Source: Demequina activiva (GTDB lineage Bacteria > Actinomycetota > Actinomycetes > Actinomycetales > Demequinaceae). Taken from it: a stretch of DNA of 64,000 bases. The stretch spans positions 1 to 64,000 of the forward strand of contig NZ_BONR01000006.1 in NCBI RefSeq assembly GCF_016862815.1. Direction: 5' to 3'. The notes beneath the pieces were generated by a model that was not told the origin of the DNA, did not search any database, and saw nothing but the letters and a program-made list of their open reading frames with translations. Numbering within the stretch: the first letter of the stretch is position 1; every line of letters starts with the position of its first letter. Below, one piece after another: positions 1 through 8,745 of this stretch. The position numbers were made by a program, and so were the translations under genes.

Positions 1-445
1 GGTTGATGATCACGGCGGGCGCAGCGCCCGCCGTGACACCCGCGAGCCCACGGCTGAGAGCGGCGGTGGGCACCCGTGAGACGGCGCTGGCACGCAGCAG
101 CTCCGGGATACCGGGAAGCTCGCGGTCCAGGAAGGGTCGGGTGGCGTCGGGGGTCACGTCCCGAGGCGCCACGCCCGTGCCTCCCGTGGTCAGCACCACG
201 CGGGCCTGCGCCGTGAGCGCCTGCTCGAGCGCGGTGCGCACGGGCTCCAGTCCATCGGGGACGATCCACGCCTCGACGGCGGCGCCGGCGGCGTGAAGGG
301 CGTCCGCGATGGCAGGGCCGGCCGTGTCCTCGGCCTCTCCTGCTGCACGCCTGTCGGAGACGGTGACCACTGCCACGGCGACGCCCGCGAGCGGCGTGCG
401 ACGCGCATCGGCGCGGTGCAGCGGCGTGACGTGGCTGGCGGCCAT
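1..445 (-). CDS. MogA/MoaB-type molybdopterin-binding protein (C-terminus cut by window edge)
   Basis: Reverse-strand frame of at least 148 codons that runs off the left edge. The N-terminal part reads VAVVTVSDRR, followed by a region with DTAGPAIADAL, and TTGGTGVAPRDVTPDAT around residues 87-103. This is the MPT-binding TTGGTG fold of MogA/MoaB/MoeA-type molybdopterin adenylyltransferases, which adenylylate molybdopterin in molybdenum cofactor synthesis. The ATG start at 445 is preceded by an AGGAGG ribosome site. No other cofactor genes are visible, so exact subfamily (MoaB versus Mog) is left open. Confidence 0.85.
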   Translation of the reverse strand, partial: MAASHVTPLHRADARRTPLAGVAVAVVTVSDRRAAGEAEDTAGPAIADALHAAGAAVEAWIVPDGLEPVRTALEQALTAQARVVLTTGGTGVAPRDVTPDATRPFLDRELPGIPELLRASAVSRVPTAALSRGLAGVTAGAAPAVIIN

Positions 446-536
446 CGGAACCTCCTCGGGGCTCCGGCCAGTGTAGGCAGGGCGAGGTTACCCGCGCATT
501 GCGCGGTCCTCGCGCCGCCCGGCCGTGCTGTGTGCG

Positions 537-1052
537 CTACCGCGGAGACTCGTCGTCGTGCAGCTCGTCATAGAGCTCGTTGTAGAGCATCGCGTGGACC
601 TTCTCGACCTCGGGGATGTCGTCGAACTCGAGAGGGTCATCCGAGGCGGACTCGATGATGAGCGTGCCGGTGCGGAACATCCGGTCGATGAGCCCGTGAC
701 GGAACTGCACCGTGTTGATGCGAGCGACCGGGATGTCGATCCCGGAGCGCGTGATGATCCCGGTGCGGTAGAGGATGCGGCGGTCCGTGATGACGAAGTG
801 CGTGGTGGCCCAGGCGACGAACGGCGCGACGCACAGCCATGCCACCAGGCCCACCCACGCCACTGCGACGCCCCACCACAGCGCGGTCTGCGCCCCGCCG
901 GTGGCGCCGGGAGCGAGCCACACCAGCAGCGCCACTGCGGCGCCCGTGAGCACCAGCAGCCAGATCGTGGCGCCGACGAGCGCCTTCCAGTGCTGGTGAC
1001 GGTGCAGCAGCAGCTTCTCCTGCGGTGCGAGCAGGTCCTCGGGGTACCCCAT
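537..1052 (-). CDS. PH-domain (bPH2/YdbS-like) membrane protein
   Basis: 171 residues. Two hydrophobic segments lie at about residues 28-48 and 60-85, followed by a soluble beta-rich part with ITDRRILYRTGIITR and IPVARINTVQF. That pattern is typical of bacterial Pleckstrin-like DUF304/bPH2 proteins, where a short two-helix hairpin precedes the PH fold. The C-terminal tail is acidic (EFDDIPEVEKVHAML). The molecular role is unknown for the family. It lies 27 bp downstream of the DUF853 ATPase gene on the same strand and may be co-transcribed with it. Confidence 0.8.
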   Translation of the reverse strand: MGYPEDLLAPQEKLLLHRHQHWKALVGATIWLLVLTGAAVALLVWLAPGATGGAQTALWWGVAVAWVGLVAWLCVAPFVAWATTHFVITDRRILYRTGIITRSGIDIPVARINTVQFRHGLIDRMFRTGTLIIESASDDPLEFDDIPEVEKVHAMLYNELYDELHDDESPR

Positions 1053-1079
1053 ACGACGAATGGTAGGGCCCGGTGGCCG

Positions 1080-2636
1080 TCAGCGGGAGGACACACCGAA
1101 GATCGACCGCATGATCGAGCGGCCGATCTCGCGCCCCGCGGTGCGCGCGAAGTCCCTGACTGGCTTCGATTCGAGCACCTTCTCGACGCTCGACGGCTTC
1201 CCCGACGCGCGGCGGGTGCCCGCGGAGCGCTGCGGGGTCGCCTCCTCGCGCCTCGCGGCGCTCGCGGCTGCCTTCTCCGCACGTTCCGCCAGCACCTCGT
1301 ACGCGGACTCACGATCGAGCGACTCGGCGTATCGCGCGCGCAGCGGGCTCGACGCCACGGTGCGCGCCACCACGTCCTGCGGTGCCGGATCCATGCTTCC
1401 GCGCGGTGCGCACAGCCGTGTCCACGCCACGGGCGTCGGCGCGCCGTCCTCGCTCAGAACGGTGACGACCGCCTCGCCGATCCCCATGGTCGTGAGCACC
1501 TGCTCCAGGTCGTACCCGGAGGTCGGGTACGTGCGTGCCGTGGCGCGCAGCGCGGTCGCATCGTCCGGAGTGAAGGCGCGCAGCGAGTGCTGGACCCGCG
1601 ATCCCAGCTGGCCGAGCACATCGGCCGGGATGTCCTTGGGTGTCTGCGTGCAGAAGAAGATCCCCACGCCCTTGGAGCGGATCAGCCGGACGGTCTGGAC
1701 CACCTGCGCGACGAACTCCTTGGATGCGTCCGCGAACAGCAGATGCGCCTCGTCGAAGAAGAACACCAGCGATGGCTTCTCGGGATCCCCCAGCTCGGGA
1801 AGGTCCTGGAAGAGGTCGGCCAGCAGCCACATCAGGAACGTGGAGAACAGCTGAGGCCTGTCGAGCAGGCGGGGCAGCGCGAGCATCGAGATGACGCCGC
1901 GACCGTCCTCGGCGGTCCGCAGCAGGTCAGCGGTGTCGAAGGCCGGCTCGCCGAAGAACTCGTCGCCGCCCTGCGCCTGGAGGTTCGCGATCTCGCGCAG
2001 CAGCACTCCGGCGGTCTGCGAGGACACGCCGCCGATCGAGTCCCGCTCCTCCTTGCCCTCGTCGGACGTGAGGTAGTGGATGACGGCGCGCAGGTCCTGG
2101 AGGTCGAGCAGCGCGAGCCCGCTGCGATCCGCCCAGTGGAACACGAGTCCCAGCGCAGACTCCTGGATGTCGGTCAACCCCAGCACCTTCGACATCAGCA
2201 ACGGGCCGAAGTCGGTCACGGTGGTGCGCAACGGGATGCCCGCGGCGTCGGACGATCCGAGCCCGTAGATCTCGACGGGATACGCACGCGGCTCCCACGC
2301 CTGTCCGATGTCCGCGGCGCGAGCGTCGATGAAGTCGCGCTGCTCGCCCGCCACCGCCATGCCGGACAGGTCGCCCTTGATGTCAGTGACGAACACGGGC
2401 ACCCCGGCATCGGACAGCGACTCGGCGAGGCCCTGGACCGTGCGGGTCTTGCCTGTTCCGGTCGCGCCGGCGACCAGTCCGTGCCGGTTCATCATCGCCA
2501 GCGGGATACGCACCTGCGCGGACTCGGTGGCGTCCTCGCCCTGCACCAGCGCGCCCAGAGTGATGCTCGACCCGCCGAACGAGTAGCCCTCGGCGACGAT
2601 CTGGGCGTACTCCGCGGAGAGGGGATCTACAGTCAT
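1080..2636 (-). CDS. HerA-like DUF853 ATPase
   Basis: 518 residues. Walker A is GATGTGKT (about residues 55-62) and Walker B is LVFFFDEAHLL (about 290-300), with TQTPKDIPADVLGQLGSRVQ in the later part, as in the HerA/FtsK-superfamily proteins annotated as helicase HerA-like/DUF853. These are predicted DNA-translocating or protein-remodelling ATPases of uncertain cellular role. The start at 2636 (MTVDPLSAEYA) was preferred over an in-frame ATG 75 bp upstream because a TACAGT hexamer sits 7 nt before it, suggesting leaderless translation. The tail (about 440-518) is basic and low in complexity. Confidence 0.85.
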   Translation of the reverse strand: MTVDPLSAEYAQIVAEGYSFGGSSITLGALVQGEDATESAQVRIPLAMMNRHGLVAGATGTGKTRTVQGLAESLSDAGVPVFVTDIKGDLSGMAVAGEQRDFIDARAADIGQAWEPRAYPVEIYGLGSSDAAGIPLRTTVTDFGPLLMSKVLGLTDIQESALGLVFHWADRSGLALLDLQDLRAVIHYLTSDEGKEERDSIGGVSSQTAGVLLREIANLQAQGGDEFFGEPAFDTADLLRTAEDGRGVISMLALPRLLDRPQLFSTFLMWLLADLFQDLPELGDPEKPSLVFFFDEAHLLFADASKEFVAQVVQTVRLIRSKGVGIFFCTQTPKDIPADVLGQLGSRVQHSLRAFTPDDATALRATARTYPTSGYDLEQVLTTMGIGEAVVTVLSEDGAPTPVAWTRLCAPRGSMDPAPQDVVARTVASSPLRARYAESLDRESAYEVLAERAEKAAASAARREEATPQRSAGTRRASGKPSSVEKVLESKPVRDFARTAGREIGRSIMRSIFGVSSR

Positions 2637-2643
2637 GCACGTC

Positions 2644-2649
2644 ACTGTA
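2644..2649 (-). promoter_or_regulatory. -10 hexamer of the DUF853 gene (leaderless)
   Basis: TACAGT on the reverse strand ends 7 nt before the ATG at 2636, placing the transcription start at or next to the start codon. Confidence 0.55.
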
Positions 2650-2754
2650 GCGGCGGGCTCGCCGGCGCTGGAAGGGTGGGCAGCACGCGTCCGTGTGCCG
2701 GGGACCGACACCTGCGCGACCGCATCCGGAAACGCACCTGCAACGATCCCCGGT

Positions 2755-2760
2755 TAACGT
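2755..2760 (+). promoter_or_regulatory. -10 hexamer of the ATP-grasp operon (leaderless)
   Basis: TAACGT lies 6 nt before the ATG at 2767. With the TACAGT at 2644-2649 it forms a compact divergent promoter region of about 130 bp. Confidence 0.5.
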
Positions 2761-2766
2761 GGGGCT

Positions 2767-4368
2767 ATGACCGCCGATGATGACCACACCCCGTGGACCG
2801 GGTACACCCCGGTCGCCGCGTGGGACGAGGCGATGGATGTCGAGGGCGCGGTCCGCGAGCCGTATGCCCGCGTCTACGCCGAGATCGATCGCATGTCCGG
2901 CGACGACCTGTACTCCCGTGCAGAGGCGCTCGCGAACACCTATCTCGCGCAGGGCGTCACGTTCGACCACGCGGGCGAGGAGCGGCCCTTCCCGCTCGAC
3001 ATCGTGCCGCGCGTGATCGGCGGAGACGAGTGGGACATCATCTCGCCGGGAGTGGCGCAGCGCGTCAAGGCTCTCGAGGCCTTCCTCGCGGACGTGTACG
3101 GCTCGCAGCACTGCGTCCAGGACGGTGTGGTGCCGCGCCGGCTCATCGCGACGTCGCAGTACTTCTACCGTTCGGTCGCCGGCATCGAGCCCGCCAACGG
3201 CGTCCGCGTCCATGTCTCCGGCATCGACCTCGTGCGCGACCAGCACGGCATCTGGCGCGTTCTCGAGGACAACGTGCGGGTGCCATCCGGCGTGAGCTAC
3301 GTGCTGTCCAATCGCCGTGCGATGTCGCAGATGTTCCCCGAGATGTTCGGTGCGATGGGCATCCGTCCCGTCCTCGAGTACTCCCGCCGGCTGCGCGCCG
3401 CGCTCGCCAAGAGTGCGCCTGAGGGCGTCGACGACCCCACGATCGTGGTCCTGACGCCGGGCGTGTACAACTCCGCCTACTACGAGCACTCGCTGCTGGC
3501 ACGCACCATGGGAGTCGAGCTGGTCGAGGGGCGCGACCTCGAGACGGTCAACGGCCGTGTCTACATGCGCACCACCGCTGGCAGGCGGCGGGTGGACGTG
3601 ATCTACCGGCGCGTGGACGACGAGTACCTGGACCCGGTCGTGTTCCGTCCCGACAGCGCGCTGGGCGCACCCGGGCTGGTCAACGCGGCCCGCATGGGCA
3701 ACGTCACCATCGCCAACGCGATCGGCAACGGCGTCGCGGACGACAAGCTGATGTACACGTACATGCCGGACCTGATCCGCTACTACCTCAGCGAGGAGCC
3801 CATCCTGCCCAACGTCGATACGTGGCGCCTCGAGGAGCCCGATGCGCGCGAGGAGGTCCTGGACCGGCTCGACGAGCTGGTGGTCAAGCCCGTCGACGGT
3901 GCCGGCGGCAAGGGCGTGACCATCGGCTCCAAGGCCTCGCCGGAGGAGCTCGAGCAGGTACGCCAGCAGATCCTGTCCGACCCGCGCGGGTGGATCGCGC
4001 AGCCAGTGGTGCAGCTGTCGACGGTCCCCACGCTTACGGACGAGGGCCTCGAGCCCCGCCACGTGGACCTGCGCCCCTTCGCCATCCACGACGGGGACGA
4101 CGTCTGGGTTCTTCCTGGCGGCCTCACGCGCGTGGCACTCCAGCGAGGTCAGCTCATCGTCAACTCGTCCCAGGGCGGCGGATCCAAGGACACGTGGGTG
4201 CTGGGCGGCGTCCGCCACCGTGGGTCGGGACAGCACCCGCCGGAGTCGCGCGTCGAGCTGAGCGGGATGTCCTCGGTGCCGCAGACCGCCCATCCCGAGG
4301 ACTACGTCGCCGGCCAGCAGGCGCAGCAGCAACAGCAGCAGCGCGAGCAGGGGGGCGAGCCATGCTGA
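2767..4368 (+). CDS. Circularly permuted ATP-grasp protein (DUF404/DUF407 type)
   Basis: 533 residues. It has the hallmarks of the circularly permuted ATP-grasp family: PRVIGGDEWDIISPGVAQR near residue 80-97, GIWRVLEDNVRVPSG near 162, VVKPVDGAGGKGVTIG near 376, and RHVDLRPFAIHDG near 430. Family members are predicted amide or peptide ligases; the substrate is not established. The C-terminus ends in a glutamine-rich tail (residues about 516-527) encoded by a CAG/CAA run. The gene overlaps the alpha-E gene by 7 bp and is the first of a three-gene operon. This trio recurs across bacteria, often with unknown function. Confidence 0.9.
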   Translation: MTADDDHTPWTGYTPVAAWDEAMDVEGAVREPYARVYAEIDRMSGDDLYSRAEALANTYLAQGVTFDHAGEERPFPLDIVPRVIGGDEWDIISPGVAQRVKALEAFLADVYGSQHCVQDGVVPRRLIATSQYFYRSVAGIEPANGVRVHVSGIDLVRDQHGIWRVLEDNVRVPSGVSYVLSNRRAMSQMFPEMFGAMGIRPVLEYSRRLRAALAKSAPEGVDDPTIVVLTPGVYNSAYYEHSLLARTMGVELVEGRDLETVNGRVYMRTTAGRRRVDVIYRRVDDEYLDPVVFRPDSALGAPGLVNAARMGNVTIANAIGNGVADDKLMYTYMPDLIRYYLSEEPILPNVDTWRLEEPDAREEVLDRLDELVVKPVDGAGGKGVTIGSKASPEELEQVRQQILSDPRGWIAQPVVQLSTVPTLTDEGLEPRHVDLRPFAIHDGDDVWVLPGGLTRVALQRGQLIVNSSQGGGSKDTWVLGGVRHRGSGQHPPESRVELSGMSSVPQTAHPEDYVAGQQAQQQQQQREQGGEPC

Positions 4369-5285
4369 GCCGCATCGCCGAGTCCCTGTTCTGGATAGGC
4401 CGCTATGTCGAGCGCGCGGACAACACCGCGCGCCTGCTCGACGTGCACCTGAACGTGCTGCTCGAAGACCCCTGGGTGGACGAGCCCAGCGCGAACGCGT
4501 CGCTGCTCGCAGTCATGAACTGTCAGTTCGAGGAGCCCGTCAGCCGGACGGACGTGCTGCGGCAGCTGGCGTTCGACAGTGACAGCGCGTCATCCATCGC
4601 CGGCACGCTGGGTGCCGCGCGTGAGAACGCGCGACGGGCGCGCGAGGTCATCTCGACCGAGGTGTGGGAGTCGCTCAACATCACCCGCATGGATCTGCGT
4701 CGCTGGAACCGGGCGTCCCAGCCGCACGAGTACTTCGTGTGGGTGCGCGAGCGAGCCGCCGTCGTGTGGGGCCTGTCGAGCGCGACCACCTCGCGAGACG
4801 ATGCGTGGCACTTCATGGAGCTGGGACGCTCGCTCGAGCGGGCGGACATGATCGCCAGGCTCCTCATGACCCGCAACCTCGAAGGCACCACAGGCCCCAA
4901 CTGGACGACCCTGCTGCGCACGTGCTCCGCTCACGAGGCCTATCTGCGGACCGTGCGGGCGCTCGTGACCGAGGAGCGTGCCGCGGAGTTCCTGCTGATC
5001 GACCGGCTGTTCCCGCGGTCGATCGCGTACAACCTCGACCGCGCCGAGACCGTGCTGGGCCAGATCGAGGGCGCTGAGTCCAACCGTGCGCTCGCGGGCC
5101 GCGCTCGCCTTGCCCTTGGTCGCGCCCGCACCAACCTCGAGTACAGCCCCGTGCGCGAGATCCTCGACGATCTCGTACCGCAGATGCAGGAGGTGCAGCG
5201 CGCCTGCGCCACCGCATCGGACCTCATTCGTGATCGGTACTTCCTGCCGGCCGCGACCGTGACGTGGAACCAGGAGGCGCTGTGA
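4362..5285 (+). CDS. Alpha-E domain protein (DUF403)
   Basis: 307 residues beginning MLSRIAESLFWIGRYVERAD, the signature start of the alpha-E family, which is almost all helical. ERADMIARLLMT near residue 160 repeats the ERAD motif. The ATG at 4362 overlaps the end of the ATP-grasp gene by 7 bp, and the GTG of the transglutaminase gene overlaps its stop, so the three are translationally coupled. Alpha-E proteins nearly always accompany circularly permuted ATP-grasp proteins. They are thought to assist or receive the ligation product, but no activity is proven. Confidence 0.9.
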   Translation: MLSRIAESLFWIGRYVERADNTARLLDVHLNVLLEDPWVDEPSANASLLAVMNCQFEEPVSRTDVLRQLAFDSDSASSIAGTLGAARENARRAREVISTEVWESLNITRMDLRRWNRASQPHEYFVWVRERAAVVWGLSSATTSRDDAWHFMELGRSLERADMIARLLMTRNLEGTTGPNWTTLLRTCSAHEAYLRTVRALVTEERAAEFLLIDRLFPRSIAYNLDRAETVLGQIEGAESNRALAGRARLALGRARTNLEYSPVREILDDLVPQMQEVQRACATASDLIRDRYFLPAATVTWNQEAL

Positions 5286-6118
5286 CGACGCTGAGGATCG
5301 AGCACCGCAATCACTTCCGGTACGCCGCCGAGGCGCCGTCCTCGTACAACGAGGCACGCCTGACGCCCGCCTGGCTGCCGCGCCAGCGCGTCCTGGACTC
5401 GCGCATCGACATCTCCCCAGTGTCGTGGAGCCACGGCTACCGCGACTACTGGGAGTGCGACGTGCTCGCGTTCGAGGTGCTGCAGCCGCATCAGACGCTC
5501 ACGGTGGTGGGATCGTCCCTCGTCGAGATCCTTCCGCAGCAGCCGCGCGCGGAGAAGGCGTCGTGGGACACCCTGCAAGGACCCAAGTTCAAGGATCTGC
5601 TCTGCGAGTACCTGGACAGCAGTCCCATGACCGCTCCTCCCGAGGAGCTCGCCGAGTATGCCGCCGACGTCGCCACGAAGCTGTCGCCTGACGCGACGGC
5701 CAGGGCTGTGTGCGAGCACCTCCACGACCAGATGAAGTACGTCCCCGGGTCGACGACGGTGCACACCGCCGCGATCGACGCGTGGGAGGCCCGCTCGGGC
5801 GTCTGTCAGGACTTCGCTCAACTCGCTGCAGGGACGCTGCGTGCCGTGGGCATCCCCGCGCGATACGTCTCCGGATACCTGCACCCCAAGCGAGACGCCG
5901 AGATCGGCGAGACCGTCCAGGGCGAGTCGCACGCCTGGGTCGAGTGGTGGGCAGGCGAGTGGATAGGTTTCGACCCCACCAACGATCGCGAGGTGGGGGA
6001 CCACCACGTGATCGTGGGCCGTGCGCGGGAGTACCGAGACGTGCGCCCGCTGTCGGGCGTCGTCGCGGGCTCGACCGAGCACCTCGACGTCACCGTCTCC
6101 GTCACCCAGGTGTCCTGA
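5282..6118 (+). CDS. Transglutaminase-like cysteine protease/amidase
   Basis: 278 residues starting MTTLRIEHRNHFRY, with the N-terminal beta region typical of bacterial transglutaminase-like proteins (Bact_transglu_N). The catalytic triad is visible: Cys in ARSGVCQDFAQL (about residue 178), His in GESHAWVEWW (about 218) and Asp in GFDPTNDREVG (about 233). The GTG start is chosen because GTGA overlaps the alpha-E stop. In this operon type the enzyme may hydrolyse or transfer the amide bond made by the ATP-grasp ligase; that is inference from context. Confidence 0.9.
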   Translation: MTTLRIEHRNHFRYAAEAPSSYNEARLTPAWLPRQRVLDSRIDISPVSWSHGYRDYWECDVLAFEVLQPHQTLTVVGSSLVEILPQQPRAEKASWDTLQGPKFKDLLCEYLDSSPMTAPPEELAEYAADVATKLSPDATARAVCEHLHDQMKYVPGSTTVHTAAIDAWEARSGVCQDFAQLAAGTLRAVGIPARYVSGYLHPKRDAEIGETVQGESHAWVEWWAGEWIGFDPTNDREVGDHHVIVGRAREYRDVRPLSGVVAGSTEHLDVTVSVTQVS

Positions 6119-6131
6119 CACTGCGTCCTCG

Positions 6132-6145
6132 CCCGCGCATCGGCC
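6132..6145 (-). repeat. Copy 1 of the intergenic 14-mer GGCCGATGCGCGGG
   Basis: Exact copy, reverse orientation, in the 67-bp gap before leuS. It ends 28 nt before the TAGAAT hexamer and abuts the palindrome at 6143-6160. Confidence 0.8.
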
Positions 6146-6160
6146 GTCCGTACGGACGGC
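6143..6160. repeat. Perfect 18-bp palindrome upstream of leuS
   Basis: GCCGTCCGTACGGACGGC is self-complementary over all 18 bases and centred about 34 bp upstream of the leuS start. It could be an operator covering the -35 region, or the hairpin part of a terminator for the preceding operon. No U-tract follows. Confidence 0.6.
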
Positions 6161-6173
6161 GCGCGAGCGCCGA

Positions 6174-6179
6174 TAGAAT
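6174..6179 (+). promoter_or_regulatory. -10 hexamer of leuS (leaderless)
   Basis: TAGAAT lies 6 nt before the GTG start at 6186. No Shine-Dalgarno sequence is present, which supports a leaderless mRNA. Confidence 0.65.
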
Positions 6180-6185
6180 CTCGGG

Positions 6186-8690
6186 GTGACTTCCGCGACC
6201 CCCGAGACCGACGAGACCCGCTACGACTTCCGTGCCCTCGAGGAGCGCTGGCTGCCCGTGTGGCGCGAGACCCAGCCGTTCCGCTCCGGCGCCGAGGGGG
6301 ACGAGCGTCCCACGAAGTACGTGCTCGACATGTTCCCGTACCCCTCGGGCGACCTCCACATGGGCCACGCCGAGGCGTATGCGCTCGGTGACGTGATCGC
6401 GCGCTACTGGGCGCAGCGCGGCTTCAACGTGCTGCACCCCATCGGCTGGGACTCGTTCGGCCTGCCCGCGGAGAACGCGGCGATCACCCGTGGACTGGAC
6501 CCACGCGGCTGGACCGAGGACAACATCGCGCAGCAGCGCTCCTCGATGGAGCGCTACGCGTGCTCCTTCGACTGGGACCGCGTGCTCGCGACGCACCGGC
6601 CCGACTACTACCGCTGGAACCAGTGGCTCTTCACCCGCCTGCACGAGCGTGGCCTCGCCTATCGCAAGCACAGCAACGTCAACTGGTGCCCCAAGGACCA
6701 GACCGTGCTGGCGAACGAGCAGGTGGTCGGTGGCCTGTGCGAGCGCTGCGACACCCCTGTCACCAAGAAGAAGCTCAACCAGTGGTACTTCAAGGTCACG
6801 GACTTCGCAGACCGGCTGCTCGACGACCTGGACGGGCTGCAGGACACGTGGCCGTCCAAGGTGATCGCGATGCAGCGCAACTGGATCGGTCGCTCGCAGG
6901 GCGCGGACGTGACGTTCGTGATCGAGGGCCGCGACCAGCCGGTCGACATCTACACCACGCGTCCGGACACCCTGTATGGGGCGACCTTCATGGTGGTCGC
7001 CGCGGACAGCGACCTCGCGGCGGAGCTCGCGAGCACGGCCGATGCGGCGGTGCAAGCGGAGTTCGAGGCCTACGCCGAGCGGGTCAAGACGGAGAGCGAC
7101 ATCGATCGACTGTCGACCGAGCGCGACAAGACCGGAGTGTTCCTGGGCCGCTACGCCGTCAACCCGGTGAACGGGGAGCGCCTGCCCATCTGGGCCTCGG
7201 ACTACGTGCTGGCCGACTATGGACACGGCGCGATCATGGCCGTGCCCGCGCACGATCAGCGCGACCTCGACTTCGCACGAGCGATGGACCTGCCGGTGCG
7301 CGCGGTCCTGGACTGCCGCGACGAGCACGGCGACCGCCTGCCCGAGCCCGCAGAGTCCGGGATCGCCACCACCGGTGACGGGACGCTCATCAACTCGGGC
7401 GACCTCGACGGCCTGGACAAGACGGCCGCGATCGCCGCGATCGTGGCGCGCCTCGAGGCTGACGGCGTGGGCCGGGCATCGACCAACTACCGCCTGCGCG
7501 ACTGGCTGATCTCTCGCCAGCGCTACTGGGGCACGCCCATCCCGATCGTGCACTGCGACGCGTGCGGCGAGGTGCGGGTGCCGGACGACCAGCTGCCGGT
7601 GGAGCTGCCGGCCGCCGAGGGCCTCGACCTCAAGCCCAAGGGCCAGTCGCCGCTGGCCGCCGCGACGGACTGGGTGACCACCACCTGCCCGTCCTGCGGG
7701 GGCACGGCGACCCGCGACACGGACACCATGGACACCTTCGTGGACTCGTCCTGGTACTTCCTGCGGTACCTCTCGCCAGGCAAGACGGACGGCCCCTTCG
7801 ACCCGGCCGACGCGAAGCGCTGGGCGCCGGTCGACCAGTACGTGGGCGGCGTCACGCACGCCATCCTGCACCTGCTCTACGCGCGCTTCTTCACCAAGGC
7901 GCTGCACGACATGGGCATGATCGACTTCGAGGAGCCCTTCAGCGCGCTGCTCAATCAGGGCATGGTGCAGATGGACGGCTCCGCGATGTCCAAGTCGCGC
8001 GGCAACCTGGTGCGGCTGTCCGAGCAGCTCGACGAGTTCGGCGTGGACGCGATCCGCCTCACGATGGCCTTCGCGGGCCCGCCCGAGGACGACATCGACT
8101 GGGCCGACGTCTCGCCTGCAGGCTCCGCCAAGTTCCTCGCTCGCGCATGGCGCCTCGCCCGCGACGTCGCGTCGGCGCCGGACTCCGACCCTGCCGCCGG
8201 CGACGCCGCGCTGCGCGCCGTGACGCACCGGACCGTGGCCGACTGCGCTGGGCTGGTCGAGGGCTTCCGCTTCAATGTCGTGGTCGCCCGCGTGATGGAG
8301 CTCGTGAACGCCACCCGCAAGGTCATCGACTCCGGGGCCGGCCCCGCGGATCCCGCCGTCAGGGAGGCCGCGGAGGCCGTCGCGATCGTGCTGAGCCTGT
8401 TCTCGCCGTACTGCGCCGAGGACATGTGGTCCATGCTGGGTCACGAGAACGTCGCGCACGCGGGCTGGCCTGCCGTCGACGAGTCCCTGCTGGTGGAGGA
8501 GACCGTGACGTGCGTGGTGCAGGTGAAGGGCAAGGTGCGCGACCGCCTCGAGGTGCCTCCTGGCATCGGCGAGGACGAGCTGCGCGAGGCGGCGCTCGGC
8601 TCAGCCGCGGTCCAGCGTGCCCTCGACGGAGCGGCGATTCGCACGGTGATCGTGCGAGCGCCCAAGCTCGTCAACATCGTCCCTGCGTGA
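6186..8690 (+). CDS. leuS: Leucyl-tRNA synthetase
   Basis: 834 residues, the usual bacterial size. It charges tRNA-Leu with leucine. Class I signatures are present: [12 protein letters not shown] at about residues 58-69 (HIGH motif) and MSKSRGN at about 600 (KMSKS motif). The zinc-binding stretch [14 protein letters not shown]...CERC near 168-192 and the CP1 editing domain (about 225-420) follow the bacterial LeuS layout. The GTG at 6186 fits the leaderless promoter. It stands alone between the transglutaminase operon and a DegV gene. Confidence 0.97.
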   Translation: MTSATPETDETRYDFRALEERWLPVWRETQPFRSGAEGDERPTKYVLDMFPYPSGDLHMGHAEAYALGDVIARYWAQRGFNVLHPIGWDSFGLPAENAAITRGLDPRGWTEDNIAQQRSSMERYACSFDWDRVLATHRPDYYRWNQWLFTRLHERGLAYRKHSNVNWCPKDQTVLANEQVVGGLCERCDTPVTKKKLNQWYFKVTDFADRLLDDLDGLQDTWPSKVIAMQRNWIGRSQGADVTFVIEGRDQPVDIYTTRPDTLYGATFMVVAADSDLAAELASTADAAVQAEFEAYAERVKTESDIDRLSTERDKTGVFLGRYAVNPVNGERLPIWASDYVLADYGHGAIMAVPAHDQRDLDFARAMDLPVRAVLDCRDEHGDRLPEPAESGIATTGDGTLINSGDLDGLDKTAAIAAIVARLEADGVGRASTNYRLRDWLISRQRYWGTPIPIVHCDACGEVRVPDDQLPVELPAAEGLDLKPKGQSPLAAATDWVTTTCPSCGGTATRDTDTMDTFVDSSWYFLRYLSPGKTDGPFDPADAKRWAPVDQYVGGVTHAILHLLYARFFTKALHDMGMIDFEEPFSALLNQGMVQMDGSAMSKSRGNLVRLSEQLDEFGVDAIRLTMAFAGPPEDDIDWADVSPAGSAKFLARAWRLARDVASAPDSDPAAGDAALRAVTHRTVADCAGLVEGFRFNVVVARVMELVNATRKVIDSGAGPADPAVREAAEAVAIVLSLFSPYCAEDMWSMLGHENVAHAGWPAVDESLLVEETVTCVVQVKGKVRDRLEVPPGIGEDELREAALGSAAVQRALDGAAIRTVIVRAPKLVNIVPA

Positions 8691-8732
8691 CGCTGCGCGC
8701 CCTGCGCCGCGCGCACCGCACCCCCTGATGAG

Positions 8733-8738
8733 TACGCT
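8733..8738 (+). promoter_or_regulatory. -10 hexamer of the degV gene (leaderless)
   Basis: TACGCT ends 7 nt before the ATG at 8746. This is why that ATG is preferred over one 18 bp upstream. Confidence 0.55.
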
Positions 8739-8745
8739 CGAAGGC

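Noticed and set aside
525..2780. Long plus-strand open frame opposite the PH and DUF853 genes
   Set aside because: It is the GC-rich shadow of two real reverse-strand genes, with Arg/His/Gln-heavy, family-free translation.
4313..4347. CAG/CAA run at the end of the ATP-grasp gene as a microsatellite
   Set aside because: It is short and interrupted, and in frame it simply encodes the Gln-rich tail; no sign of slippage.
6100..6186. T-box or riboswitch before leuS
   Set aside because: The gap is only 67 bp, with a -10 hexamer 6 nt before the GTG, leaving no leader RNA.
6102..8459. 785-codon reverse-strand open frame through leuS
   Set aside because: It is antisense to a complete leuS with all motifs. 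High GC content removes stops in this frame.
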